From NCBI RefSeq assembly GCF_000715075.1, contig NC_134082.1, positions 192,995,948-193,059,947 on the forward strand: DNA of 64,000 nt, written 5' to 3'. The position numbers and the translations under genes are program-made. Below are positions 13,006 through 24,123 of the stretch, piece by piece. How positions within the stretch are numbered: the first letter of the stretch is position 1; each line of letters opens with the position of its first letter. The DNA comes from Nicotiana tabacum (taxonomy: Eukaryota; Streptophyta; Magnoliopsida; Solanales; Solanaceae). Below the pieces are notes generated by a model. It was not told the DNA's origin, ran no database searches, and was given only the letters and a program-made list of their open reading frames with translations.

Positions 13006-14630
13006 CAAACATTTAAAGATGATTATCAATCTTTAGCACTAAAGAAGTTCATTAGATAACTATCCAATCTGCTACATTATTATCAATCTTTAATAAAACT
13101 TCTAAAAAAAAGAGATTTTCCAATCTCCGATCAAATATTGGAGAGCATCTTTTATAGAAATATTTTTAAGAAAATAAGTCAAGTTTTTTGGAAAACAAAA
13201 ATGTGTTCCTTCTTATCAAAAAGTGTGTATTGTAATTTCAATGCAGTGCCTTGGAGAATATCTTTTTTTTCTTTCATCCTTGGAGAATATCCCAAGAATT
13301 AAAATAAATAAGACTGTAGTAGGGTTAAATTTTCCTTCCTCAAGGATAAAAGAAAGAAAGGAAAAGCTTAGCTACATGAAAATGAGAAGTATGAAAGCCA
13401 CATTATGGAGGGGACAACAAGACATAAAACATGAAAAACAAAGACAGAGAATTTGTTGTGTTGATGAAGACCCAAAAATACACTTGTATTATAGGATTTC
13501 TGTTACGCTATAGAGGTCCAAATTATGCAATTTTAAACAATGCGTATCAGCATATGCTTCTTGACATGCAAAATTTAGCAAGAATTGATGTGCTGGGATT
13601 GTTTGTTTCTGCCTTCTTGTTTGAAATTGACTACTACCAAAGTAAAATGACCCATAGGACCAACTTTTATGGGAGATAAATGCAAGTCAGTATCAGAATT
13701 TATTTCCAATTTTTGTGCAGTCCAATCCATAAAATAAATGCATACTACTCTGTTCTTGTATTTCCCAAGGACTATTACAAAGGTTACCTGTATCTATTTG
13801 TATTTCGACTTTGACCCAAAGAACAGTACTAATTGTAAAAAAATAACAGGAAATCCAGCGTCATTATTCATACAGAAAGACAAAAGTTAATGAATGAGTA
13901 TGTTCCCCTGAATTAATATCCTACTGAATCGTGCAGGTTAAGTTCTACTAACTTGTAAGAACAAATTTTGGCTTTTACTGACGTTCCAATTCAAATTTGA
14001 TATGTCCATTTCATACTGTATTTATGAGATTATGGAACCGTCCAGTTGGTGATTTGAATAAGGTGGATATGAATAATACAACAACTAGAATCAAAATTAT
14101 TAAACCGTTTGAACTTCTACTTTAAGAATTTAAACTTAGGGAGAAGGAATGTCTCAACTTATTTGATCAAAATACAAGAGATTACACGGGTATTTATACA
14201 GAAATTTATGAAATAAAAGGAAACAAAATATGCTACAATTAAGGTAAATCCAAAATTAATGCTGCGTAATATTCACAATTAATGTAGAACATCTCTAAGT
14301 ATACCGTATCTTAACACCTCTTATACACTTTTTTTTTTCCAATTCTAATCTCTCGCGACCGGTGACAAGTTATGCAAGTGTTATGGTCACATGTCTTTAT
14401 CGGTATAGAGTAGATCTAAGAACATTTCACTAGCAAGTAGCAAGTAAAAATCACATGTACCTCATTGCAAAAGAATAAATTTACACTTGTTAAGAACAGA
14501 ATGCTTCTCTAATAAGAAATAGAAAGAGGAAAAAAACTACCCCCAAAAAAAAGGAATGATTGGATGGATGAACAAATATTCAGAACTTCAATTGAATTAC
14601 ATGAAAGAATGGCTCAATCACCTTGTGTTT
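13006..14630. other. Intergenic region 3' of the C2H2 gene
   Basis: AT-rich. Two short plus-strand open frames (13223-13513 and 13431-13679) have no recognisable family and overlap each other. I see no supported gene. Confidence 0.5.
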
Positions 14631-16284
14631 TTATGATTTGCAGATTACCACAAAGCATGGAAGCAAAGCTTTAGAATTGAGCAAATAGAGTTCTTCAATA
14701 TTTGAGTAGAGTCCTACTTTTCCAGCCAATGAATCAAACCCTGATTGACCAATCAATTCTTGAACATTTTCCAAAGGTCTATGCACCCTACCAGCAATCA
14801 CTCTGCATACTATTAGAGCCTTTCTCAAAGATATATTATCATCATTTTCCTCAATTGCCTCTAATGCTCTTCCACTTGTAGAAGCTGTAAAAACTGCAAC
14901 CCCACCATTAATTTCCTTCTTGATTGAGAATCCATGTCTTAGAATCCTGCAAACTTTGCATTTTTCTGATGTACATAGGCTAGAAGAACCATTCATACCA
15001 AGAGAACATTCAACAGTTGTGCCATAGAATCTTAATAGCTCATTTCCATCGGCTAAGCAACGAGGATGTTTCTTGGCAAGTTTGCTGGCTTTGATCTTTA
15101 CTAATTCGCGATACTCCTCGAATTGAGCTAGTACTTTCTGCATATTGTGAACCTTCAAGATTCTCACTATCCCATTTGAATTGTTTTCAGGCTTTGAACA
15201 GCTTGTTCTGCATATTATCTCTACAATTTTCCTTGAGGAATCCCCTTCAATAAGTTCAGTTACTGCAAAACAAACAAGAATATGCTTTAAGGCAACAAAT
15301 TCACAAAAAATTAATATGTACTGAAATCATTCAAGAGAAGTATTAGAAAGAATGTTCTTTAATTGCTGCACTGAAAACAGAAATTTGAACCAACTTCAAG
15401 AAAATGGATTAGATACAATTACTCATTAATTTACTCATCAAAGGCAATTGGTAAACATTAGCAATACCACCAAAGGCAGTGGTATAGTTGAGAACTTAGA
15501 TCTCTCCATCATTAATCAGATATCTCGAGTTCGATAACTTTTTGGTTGGAAGCTTTTTCCATCTAGTGGACTTACCCGGCAGGAATTCAGATACCAGATA
15601 GTTGGACCGGTAAAAAGGTAAACATTAACAATAAGCAAGATAGATATAAATACCAGCATGTTTGGAGAGATGATGTGCTTCAACAGCTTCAAATTTAGCA
15701 AATTGTTCACCACATTTATGACAATTCAGAGCTGAAAAACCATGAGAATCTGCACCAGAAGAAGCCTTAGGCCTAGAAACAATACCACCAAATCCAGACC
15801 CTGCTTTTCTTGATAAATTCCCAGGTGACCCTTTTCTTATAGGGCTACCAAAACCTCTATATTTTCTTGAAGATCCAATATGGTGTCCTCCTGGACCAGG
15901 TGTCCCTGGTTTTAAGGTACCCATAAAAGCAGAAATACTCTCAACATTATTTCCACTACTCCCATTACCATCATGGAAATTACAACTAGTAATCTTGAGT
16001 TCACATGTTGAATTGCTTAACACAACTTCATGTGTAATTGGATTCAAAAGCTCACTGCTTCCAATAGATCTTGGACTTTGTAATGGTGGCTTCTCCATAT
16101 GCCTTTTACTTCCATGTATAACATCTTTCAGATTTGCTATTGACCTTGAACAACCTGATCTACTTACCGTCTTTTTCGTCGATATTTTGCTTAAATTTTT
16201 GCCATCAATTCTTGGATCATGAACATCTCTTAGCTCTGATTTGCACTGTAATGATCTCTTTAAAGCAAACCAAACTGCTGGCAT
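14631..16284 (-). CDS. Single C2H2 zinc-finger family protein, two exons
   Basis: Exon 1 is 16284-15654 and exon 2 is 15262-14631. The intron 15653-15263 has GT and AG borders and splits a Val codon, giving a 420-residue protein. Residues 188-210 hold a C2H2 finger (C-x2-C-x12-H-x4-H). A Gly/Ser/Pro-rich linker precedes it. The C-terminal domain contains LRFYGTT (about 287-293), a Cys pair (KCKVC) and VCRVIAGRVHRP. Plant proteins with this layout (for example At2g29660 and At5g54630, from memory) form a family of unknown role; the FYGTT-centred domain resembles an ADP-ribosyltransferase-like fold, which is inference. The start was chosen at MPAVWFALKR, where family members begin. The frame is intact and the gene appears functional, probably nuclear. 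Confidence 0.85.
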
Positions 16285-16419
16285 TTTTTTTTTCCTCCTC
16301 CTGTCTTCTTCTTTGACCTTCAAACTAAAGAAATCTTGAAAATATACATTGATCAAAAGTTTGGAGTATAAACTATTGGTATTGGGAAGGAAAAAAATTT
16401 GTTAAGAAAGGAAATCTTC

Positions 16420-16434
16420 CCTCCATATATTTTT
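16420..16434 (-). promoter_or_regulatory. Possible TATA box of the C2H2 gene
   Basis: The minus strand reads AAAATATATGG about 140 bp upstream of the start codon. It is the only TATA-like word close to the gene; assignment is by position only. Confidence 0.3.
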
Positions 16435-17480
16435 TCCAATTTGAATAGGAAAGTCACCATTTCTGTAATTTTGTGTCCTATAATGTACTAACCATAATAA
16501 ATACTGTAGTATACTAAGGTCTAAATTTATGGAAACTTCTTCAGATACATTATTCAGATTTCCAAGCAATGAAACCAACACAACACGTTTAATATTCTAA
16601 CATTCATTAGATAAATCAGCATCTAAGTTATGGTCTTTAATTGCGGGTTAATTAATGATAGCGATATTATTCAATGGGAAAGAAGAACTCTGCCGTAGAA
16701 TCATCCCACAACGTGACATTAATATACAAACTAATTGGTCATAGTACATCTAAAGGGAAAAGACAATTACGCCCTCTTCCCATTTCATTTGATTGAATAC
16801 AGAATTTAAAATATTAATTTGATTTGTATATCTTATAAATAGTAGAATTAATTGCGTCAAAATTTAAACTTGTTAATTTAAAAAAATTTGAAGTCTAGTA
16901 ATTTGTAAAATTTATAAAAATAATAAGTACATTAAGCATGTAAATATGAGGGCATTCCGAACTAGAAGAGTGTCATATTAATTGAGATCAATGCAGTAGG
17001 ATTAGAATTGAGAATAAACACGTAGACAATGTGGAATAAATGCATGGTCCTTGGTCCAGAAATTAAATTAAATACAGTGAGTTGTTAGTTATTGACAATC
17101 TAGAGTTAGGAGGCATGTGACATCTGTGTGTGGACATGGAATATTTTAATATGGAAATTTAGATTAATTGTTGAAAAAATTTGAAGGACAAACCAAAAGA
17201 GTACAAAGACACGACAACAGAAGGTAATAAAGTACTACATAAACATGTAAATGCATCCATCAATTAGAACTTTTAATGAATGTTTGTTGTTTTAAAGATG
17301 AAATGAAACAAAACAAAAAAAAAATCTATATAGAGAGGCTACACTTGAGAAAATTTAAAGAATGAAACGTACCAAGTGAAATCATAAAAAACAATTTAAT
17401 TACGAGGACTACAACAGTACCCAAAATCACCAGTGGTGAATGTTGAGTTTGTATACCTGCACTCTCCCAAAAGCCAGAAC
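16435..17480. other. Intergenic region upstream of the C2H2 gene
   Basis: AT-rich, with no supported gene, RNA or clear transposon end. Confidence 0.5.
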
Positions 17481-18458
17481 TAGGGTGTACAGAGGAAACC
17501 GACAAATCGCACCAACCCGATAATTTGAGTCAAATCAAGAAAAAAAAACTCGACTATGGTTTGGTTTGATTTGGTTTGGTGTTGGAAAAAAACCCGACCA
17601 TAATTGGTTTGGTTTGGTTTTAACTAAAGAAAGTCAAACCGAAACCAAACCAACCAGACATTACATATATAGAAATTTTAGATATATTTAATATATAAAT
17701 ATACTTATTTATTGTGGTATAATTTATAAAAATTTCTTAAAAATTTCATAATTTTATATTTTAAGGTATTATTTCAAGGTTGAACTTAGAACTTTAATGC
17801 TCCAATAAGTTTTATAACCATTAATATTAATAAATTAAATAATGCTAACAAAAGCTCAAACCAAAATCAAATCAATACTAATGCTAACAAAAGATATTCA
17901 ATTCAATATTACGAAGGGGGATGTATTGAATGTCTATTTTTTGTTTTGCAATAATTTAGATAAAAAACCTATTAGTTTTGCATAACCTATTTCTATTTTT
18001 CTTTAGCGTTTAGTCATGTAATTAATATTCCCTTATTAGTTTATTTATTTTAGCATGACTTAGTACTTTTAGATTATGTTTATTTTTAATATGGCTTTTT
18101 AATTAGTAATATTTATATTACATAATTTATTATCTTTATTGTTGAATATTTTAGGATAATGTCATGACACATCTCATATTTTGTATTATTTTCTTGGAAA
18201 ATACTTTATATATTTGTATCTTACTAGGATTAAAGAAATATTTTGAGCATACGTTATATGTTTTGTTCTACGAAGATTTTACCGGAAAAAAAAAATCAAA
18301 ACCCCGAATAACCCAAAAACCCGAGAAAACCCGAAAAAAACGAGATAGAAAAACCGAGTTTTATTGGTTTGGTTTGGTCTTGAGATTTAATAACCCAACA
18401 CAATTGGTTTGATTTGATAATTCTACTATCTTAACTAATGCCCTTATTGTGTCAAGGG
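17481..18458. mobile_element. hAT-like non-autonomous element, copy 1 (~1 kb)
   Basis: It starts TAGGGTGTACAGAG and is, in inverse orientation, homologous along its length to 24124-25093 (shared words include GGTTTGGTTTGG blocks, ATGCTAACAAAAGC, TAGTCATGTAATTAATATTCCC). It has no coding. Its right end is diverged and abuts the LTR of copia copy A. GCCAGAAC at 17473-17480 recurs at 23466-23473, beyond the copia, and looks like its 8-bp target duplication. Confidence 0.65.
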
Positions 18459-18813
18459 TGTTGCGGAAGCCAAATGTATAGAGTGTGAATAAGTCACAAC
18501 TACTATACCAAAAATTATGACAGCCACCAAATAATAAATAAGACAATAAAGCAATAATAAAGGGAACACCAGAATTTACGAGGTTCGGCTAATTCTGCCT
18601 ACTCCTCGGACACAACCAAATATTTTATTCCACTCCAAAATACAAGTGAAATAATACTAAAGAGAGAAGATACAAATGCCTTAAACAGATGAGAAGGCAA
18701 ATGAGAGGTGTGTCTCAATCCTAAACATTAGGTCTTCTTTTATAGGGGAAAAATCCCCTCCAAACTTAACTCCCAACCAATGTGGGACTTTGGCATTTTG
18801 CCAAACTTCAACA
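18459..18813 (-). repeat. 3' LTR of copia copy A (355 bp)
   Basis: Plus-strand ends are TGTTGCGG and TTCAACA; on the element strand TGTTGAAG to CGCAACA. The minus-strand purine tract AAGGTGGAGATT (18814-18825) directly precedes it. Confidence 0.93.
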
Positions 18814-18891
18814 AATCTCCACCTTGGCAAAATTCCACATTTTCAATTCTCTCTCAATAACAAATTTTGGTTGTGTCTTCATCTTCAATCT

Positions 18892-21800
18892 TCAGTGTTC
18901 AACAATGTTGATCAAATCCAAACAATGTTGAAACTTGACCGCAGTCACCACCTTTGTCAGCATATTAGCAGGATTCTCTGTAGTATGAATTTTCTTCACC
19001 GTGACTCCACCTTCTTCTATGATTTCTCGTACGAAATGATACCGAACATCAATGTGCTTCGTCCTTGCATGATAAACTTGGTTCTTTGCTAATTGAATAG
19101 CACTTTGACTATCACAAAAAATTGTGATACCTTTTTGTTCAACACCAAGCTCCTTTAGCAATCCTTGAAGCCAAATTGCCTCTTTCACAGCATCTGTAAT
19201 AGCCATGTACTCTGCCTCTGTTGTAGACAAAGCAACTGTTGACTGCAAAGTAGACTTCCAACTAACTGGTGCCTTTGCAAAAGTAAACACATAACCAGTA
19301 GTTGATCTTCGTTTGTCCATATCACCCGCAAAATCTGAGTCACAATATCCAACTACAGACTGATTGTCTTCCTGCTCAAAAACTAACCCGACATCTACAG
19401 TATTATGAATATACCGTAGAATCCACTTCACAGCTTGCCAATGCTCCTTCCTTGGATTATGCATATATCTGCTAATAACTCCAACAGCTTGTGAAATGTC
19501 AGGCCTTGTGCAAACCATTGCATACATCAAGCTACCAACAGCATTTGCGTATGGTACCTTTGACATATACTTTCGTTCAGCTTCATCCATTGGCGACATA
19601 GTAGTACTTAGCTTAAAATGGGAAGCAAGTGGAGTACTAACTGGCTTAGTCTTGTCATCTATGCCAAAACGTTGAAGTACTCTCTTCAAATATTCTTTTT
19701 GAGATAAACAGAGTTTCTTTAAACGTCTATCTCTAATTATCTCCATGCCAAGAATTTTCTTTGCCTCACCCAAATCCTTCATCTCGAACTCCTTCTTCAG
19801 TTGAATCTTCAACTTATCAATTTCTTCCAAATTCTTGGAAGCTATCAACATATCATCAACATATAGGAGAAGATATACAAAGGAACCATCTTTAAGCTTG
19901 TGCAAATACACACAATGATCGTATTTGCTTCTCTTGTACCCTTGCCGCAACATAAACTCGTCAAATCGCTTGTACCATTGTCTAGAAGATTGTTTCAATC
20001 CGTACAACGATTTTTCAAGTTTGCACACCATATTTTCTTTTCCAGCAACTTTGAATCCTTCTGGCTGAGTCATGTAGATTTCCTCCTCCAAGTTTCCATG
20101 TAAAAACGCAGTTTTTACATCCATCTGAACTAGTTCCAAATCCAATTGTGCTACCAAAGCCAACATAATTCTAATGGAGGAATGTTTTACAACTGGAGAA
20201 AACACTTCATTGTAATCAATTCCCTCCTTTTGAGCATATCCTTTGGCCACCAATCTTGCTTTGTAGCGAACATCTACTTGGTTAGGAAATCCTTCTTTCT
20301 TTGCAAATACCCATTTGCACCCAATTGCTTTCTTTCCCTTCGGGAGATTGGCCAATCTCCATGTATGATTCTGATGAAGGGACTGTATTTCATCATTCAT
20401 GGCAATCCTCCACTTATCATCTTCTGAACTTTGAACAGCGTCTTTATAAGTAGTAGGAACATCATCAGCTACAATTGAGGTTGCACAAGCAACCGTCTCT
20501 ATGAGACGAACAGGTTTCGTTATTGTTCTTTTTGGCCTGCTGGTTGCTATTGATTCAAGTTGTTGTTGAGATTCCTGAGTTGGAATCTCCTCTACTGGCT
20601 CTCCTTCCAGAGGGTAATCTTCATTTGTTTCCTCCTCTGCTTCTTGTGTAGGAAAAATAAATTTTCCCTCAAACTCCACCTGCTTAGAAGCACCTTCATT
20701 TTGTTTGGTATCTTCTGTTACCTTATTTACCATAGCAAATTCATCAAAGGTAACATCTCTGCTGAATATTACTTTCTTTGTCATAGGGCACCATAAGCGA
20801 TATCCTTTGACTCCAGAAGTAATTCCCATAAAAATAGCCTTCTTTGCCCTTGGATCCAATTTTGACTCCGTCACATGATAATATGCAGTTGAGCCAAACA
20901 CGTGCAAAGAGTTATAATCTACAGCAGGTTTTCCGTACCATTTTTCAAATGGTGTTTTGCCATCAATAGCAGCAGATGGTAGACGATTAATGAGGTGGCA
21001 TGCATATGTAATTGCCTCAGCCCAAAATTCTTTGCCCAAGCCAGCATTGGACAACATACACCGTACCTTCTCCAGCAAGGTCCGGTTCATACGTTCTGCC
21101 ACTCCATTCTGTTGTGGTGTATGTCTAACAGTGAAGTGTCGGACGATGCCATCATTTTCACAGACCTTATTGAAATGATCATTTTTGTATTCACCTCCAT
21201 TGTCTGTGCGAATACACTTGATCCTCCTGCCTGTTTGATTCTCCACCATCGTCTTCCATTTGAGAAAAATTCCCAGCACTTCATCTTTGTTTTTCATTGT
21301 ATACACCCACACTCTTCGAGAAAAATCATCAACAAAGGTTACAAAATAGTGCTTCCCACCCAATGAAGGTGTTTTGGAAGGACCCCAAACATCAGAGTGT
21401 ACATAATCCAAAATGCCTTTAGTATTATGGATCGCTGTACCAAATTTAACCCTTGTTTGTTTCCCTTTGACACAATGCTCACAAAACTCCAAGTTGCAAG
21501 CCTTTACTCCTTTTAACAATCCTTGATCTGATAGAGTTTTCAAGGATTTTCCTCCAGCATGTCCCAAGCGCATGTGCCATAGCTTGGTTGCTTCTGCCTC
21601 TTTGTCGTCACTGGATGTCACTGTCGCTGTCCCAATAACTGTACTGTCACGATAGCGGTACATATTATTATTCTTCCGATTAGCCTTCATTACCACTAGT
21701 GCACCGGAGCATACTCTCATCACTCCATTTTCTGCAATGATTTTGAACCCTTTTGATTCTAGGGCTCCCACAGAGATGAGATTCTTCTTCAAATCCGGTA

Positions 21801-22257
21801 CATATCGAACATCTGTCAATGTTCTGATCATTCCATCATGGTTCCTTAATCGTATTGAACCAATGCCATATGAGGTAAGAGGGTTGTTATCCGCTGTGTG
21901 GATGACTCCATATTCTCCTTCTTGAAATTCCACGAACCAGTCCCTGTTGGGACACATATGATAGCTACAAGCCGAGTCCATCAACCATATGTCTGATGAT
22001 GTTGATGACTCTGTTGTAACTAATGAGAAGTCTGAATCATCACAGTCAGCTACATTTGAATCCATAATAGCCTTTCCATTGTTATGTTTGGCCTTATTCT
22101 TCAACTTCGGACAGTCTTTCTTCCAGTGCCCTTTTTCTCGACAAAAGGCACATTCATCTTTGCTGGGTCTGGATCTTGACTTGGATCTTCCCTTCTTTGT
22201 TCTCGTTTGATTTTGAGGACGACCCCTCACAAACAGTGCTTCTCCTTCTCCGCCCTT
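18892..22257 (-). CDS. Copia pol polyprotein (CCHC, protease, integrase, RT, RNase H), copy A
   Basis: The frame is open from just after the amber codon at 22258-22260 to the stop at 18892. In order it shows a zinc knuckle (CAFCREKGHWKKDC), an aspartic protease with WLMDSACSYHM, an HHCC integrase zinc domain, the integrase core (HSDVWG, RTDNGGE, NGVAERMNR), reverse transcriptase with LYGLKQS and the catalytic YVDDML, and RNase H with STTEAEYMA and ARTKHIDVRYHF. The RT-RNase H order after integrase is diagnostic of copia. All catalytic motifs are present, so the proteins are probably competent if translated. There is no good AUG at the frame start, so expression would need continuation from gag. 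It resembles Tork-lineage elements such as Tnt1. Confidence 0.93.
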   Translation of the reverse strand, partial: KGGEGEALFVRGRPQNQTRTKKGRSKSRSRPSKDECAFCREKGHWKKDCPKLKNKAKHNNGKAIMDSNVADCDDSDFSLVTTESSTSSDIWLMDSACSYHMCPNRDWFVEFQEGEYGVIHTADNNPLTSYGIGSIRLRNHDGMIRTLTDVRYVPDLKKNLISVGALESKGFKIIAENGVMRVCSGALVVMKANRKNNNMYRYRDSTVIGTATVTSSDDKEAEATKLWHMRLGHAGGKSLKTLSDQGLLKGVKACNLEFCEHCVKGKQTRVKFGTAIHNTKGILDYVHSDVWGPSKTPSLGGKHYFVTFVDDFSRRVWVYTMKNKDEVLGIFLKWKTMVENQTGRRIKCIRTDNGGEYKNDHFNKVCENDGIVRHFTVRHTPQQNGVAERMNRTLLEKVRCMLSNAGLGKEFWAEAITYACHLINRLPSAAIDGKTPFEKWYGKPAVDYNSLHVFGSTAYYHVTESKLDPRAKKAIFMGITSGVKGYRLWCPMTKKVIFSRDVTFDEFAMVNKVTEDTKQNEGASKQVEFEGKFIFPTQEAEEETNEDYPLEGEPVEEIPTQESQQQLESIATSRPKRTITKPVRLIETVACATSIVADDVPTTYKDAVQSSEDDKWRIAMNDEIQSLHQNHTWRLANLPKGKKAIGCKWVFAKKEGFPNQVDVRYKARLVAKGYAQKEGIDYNEVFSPVVKHSSIRIMLALVAQLDLELVQMDVKTAFLHGNLEEEIYMTQPEGFKVAGKENMVCKLEKSLYGLKQSSRQWYKRFDEFMLRQGYKRSKYDHCVYLHKLKDGSFVYLLLYVDDMLIASKNLEEIDKLKIQLKKEFEMKDLGEAKKILGMEIIRDRRLKKLCLSQKEYLKRVLQRFGIDDKTKPVSTPLASHFKLSTTMSPMDEAERKYMSKVPYANAVGSLMYAMVCTRPDISQAVGVISRYMHNPRKEHWQAVKWILRYIHNTVDVGLVFEQEDNQSVVGYCDSDFAGDMDKRRSTTGYVFTFAKAPVSWKSTLQSTVALSTTEAEYMAITDAVKEAIWLQGLLKELGVEQKGITIFCDSQSAIQLAKNQVYHARTKHIDVRYHFVREIIEEGGVTVKKIHTTENPANMLTKVVTAVKFQHCLDLINIVEH

Positions 22258-22911
22258 CTATTTTTCTCGCTTTCTTTGTTCATAGCTGTACAAAGCCGAA
22301 CAAACTTCTCTGAGAGAAACTTCGTCATTTCCATGGAGTAGAGTAGTTTCAAGGTGCTCGTACTCATCAGGAAGTGACGCCAACAACATTAAGGCCAAGT
22401 CACCATCATCATAAGTTGTATCCATATTTTGCAAATCTGTAACCAACTTATTGAAACTGGTGATATGTTCATTCATCGTGGTACCAGGAACATAGGTGAA
22501 GTGAAACAGTCTCTTCTTCATGTACAATTTATTTTGACTGTTTTTCTTCAAAAATTTATCCTCCAGTGCTTTCCATAATTTACATGCAGAAGTTTCCTTT
22601 GTGTATGGATATTTCTGCTCTCTAGCAAGGTAGGATCGAATGGTACCGCAAGCAACACGGTTGATAATTCTCCAATCTTCTTCTCCAATAACATCTGGTT
22701 TCTTTTCTTCAATGGCCAGATCTAGCCCTTGTTGAAAAAGGACATCTAGAACCTCGCCTTGCCACATCCCAAAATGTCCGGACCCGTCAAATATTTCGAC
22801 CGCAAATTTCGCATTTGACACAATTCTTGTCATAAGCGAAGATGCCAATGATGACGTATTGTTGACACTTGATGTAGATTCTTCTTGTTTATTGTCTCCC
22901 ATCTTTGACAC
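22258..22911 (-). CDS. Copia gag (capsid) ORF, copy A, ending in an amber codon
   Basis: It encodes 217 residues from the first Met at 22911 to TAG at 22258-22260. The Tork-type Gag region (UBN2-like) is recognisable by WKALEDKF, KLYMKKRLF, MNEHITSFNKLV, DLALMLLASLP and TLLHGNDEVSL. Homologues such as Tnt1 have gag and pol in one ORF. Here the pol frame continues in phase after the TAG, and the older copy B has CAG at this position. The TAG is therefore either an inactivating mutation or a suppressible stop. Confidence 0.88.
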   Translation of the reverse strand: MSKMGDNKQEESTSSVNNTSSLASSLMTRIVSNAKFAVEIFDGSGHFGMWQGEVLDVLFQQGLDLAIEEKKPDVIGEEDWRIINRVACGTIRSYLAREQKYPYTKETSACKLWKALEDKFLKKNSQNKLYMKKRLFHFTYVPGTTMNEHITSFNKLVTDLQNMDTTYDDGDLALMLLASLPDEYEHLETTLLHGNDEVSLREVCSALYSYEQRKREK

Positions 22912-22958
22912 AAATATTATTTAATAGCTGACGATACAAATCAAGATTATTTCCTTTC

Positions 22959-23097
22959 TGGTGTGGAAGATCAGACTAAGCTGCAACCACAGAGCATACT
23001 CAGACAGAACCTTGACTCAGTTACCAAGATAAATCTTTTCTGATGTGGAAGATCAGACTATGCTGCAACCACAGAGCATACTTAGACAATACCTTGG
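22959..23097 (-). repeat. Direct repeat pair in the copia leader (82-bp period)
   Basis: Between gag and the PBS a ~55-bp block (GTGGAAGATCAGACTA to CAGAGCATAC and onward) occurs twice, 82 bp apart. The same pair is present in copy B (about 33998-34135) and copy C (about 42200-42335), so it belongs to the family leader. Confidence 0.8.
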
Positions 23098-23108
23098 CTC
23101 TGATACCA
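23096..23108 (-). other. Primer binding site of copia copy A (tRNA-iMet type)
   Basis: The minus strand reads TGGTATCAGAGCC two bases after the 5' LTR. This is the standard plant initiator-Met tRNA primer site. Confidence 0.9.
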
Positions 23109-23110
23109 AT

Positions 23111-23465
23111 TGTTGCGGAAGCCAAATGTATAGAGTGTGAATAAGTCACAACTACTATACCAAAAATTATGACAGCCACCAAATAATAAATAAGACAATA
23201 AAGCAATAATAAAGGGAACACCAGAATTTACGAGGTTCGGCTAATTCTGCCTACTCCTCGGACACAACCAAATATTTTATTCCACTCCAAAATACAAGTG
23301 AAATAATACTAAAGAGAGAAGATACAAATGCCTTAAACAGATGAGAAGGCAAATGAGAGGTGTGTCTCAATCCTAAACATTAGGCCTTCTTTTATAGGGG
23401 AAAAATCCCCTCCAAACTTAACTCCCAACCAATGTGGGACTTTGGCATTTTGCCAAACTTCAACA
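23111..23465 (-). repeat. 5' LTR of copia copy A (355 bp)
   Basis: Nearly identical to 18459-18813. On the minus strand a CCCTATAAAAGAAG promoter-like stretch lies near 23386-23400. It ends at the GCCAGAAC repeat. Confidence 0.93.
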
Positions 23466-23473
23466 GCCAGAAC

Positions 23474-24115
23474 TATATTAATGTTACTAACAACATTAAA
23501 CAAATGTTTATACTACATTCGCATGCATAATTTGACACAATGGAATAACGAGTCCTATTTATGCACCCATTAACTAGAAATTTTGAACATATTTATGACT
23601 AAAAAGAGATACTGGAAAATCATCCTATGAACTAAATTTCATTAGCGACCAAATCTATATGGAAGACGGCTAAATTACGTCTACCTTGTCATAATATGAA
23701 AATCACTTAATCAAATACTTATGTGAAGGAGTGGATTCAATCATATTGGGTACGTGTACGTCGGATTGCGGAGCCATAAATTCTAACAAGGGATTCTAAA
23801 AAAATGTAAAAATGTCACATAATTCGAACCCCAAAGCAATTTTTAAATCTCTCATTACGATAAAAACTTCCCTTATATTAAGAAAATCCAGCAATTATAT
23901 ATACAAAATTTATTTTTGTCCAACTTGCATAATATAATTTTAAGCCTACGGGGATTCAATTGAACCCCTTTGTTACATTTAGCTCCCTACACATATTGCC
24001 TTCGTTTTGACACACCCATAGGCATACACGCACATATATACACGTACACCTTTTCTTTACAGTAACAAACTGATATGATCCAATTAAAATTTTTGGTATT
24101 GTACCTCTTGGGTGT
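23474..24115. other. Intergenic DNA with a MITE-like fragment
   Basis: No gene is seen. About 23765-23990 shows words of the solanaceous repeat at 12605 (GGATTCAATTGAACCCC, a CGGAGCC end), probably a decayed relative. The rest is AT-rich and unassigned. Confidence 0.35.
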
Positions 24116-24123
24116 GTCTACCG

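Larger units (their letters stand above)
18459..23465 (-). mobile_element. Copia retrotransposon copy A (Tork/Tnt1-like), 5,007 bp
   Basis: Both 355-bp LTRs are present and differ, by eye, at one position (T at ~18733 versus C at ~23385). The minus strand carries an iMet-type PBS, gag, pol and a polypurine tract in the usual order. Gag and pol lie in one frame, interrupted only by an amber codon at 22258-22260. Five-base flanks do not match (AAGGG at the left, GCCAG at the right). It is the youngest and most complete of three family members in the window. Confidence 0.93.

Noticed and set aside
18790..22210. Plus-strand frames opposite copia copy A (and the same set opposite copies B and C)
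   Set aside because: Antisense shadows of the gag-pol frame; the same shadows recur at homologous positions in all three copies.
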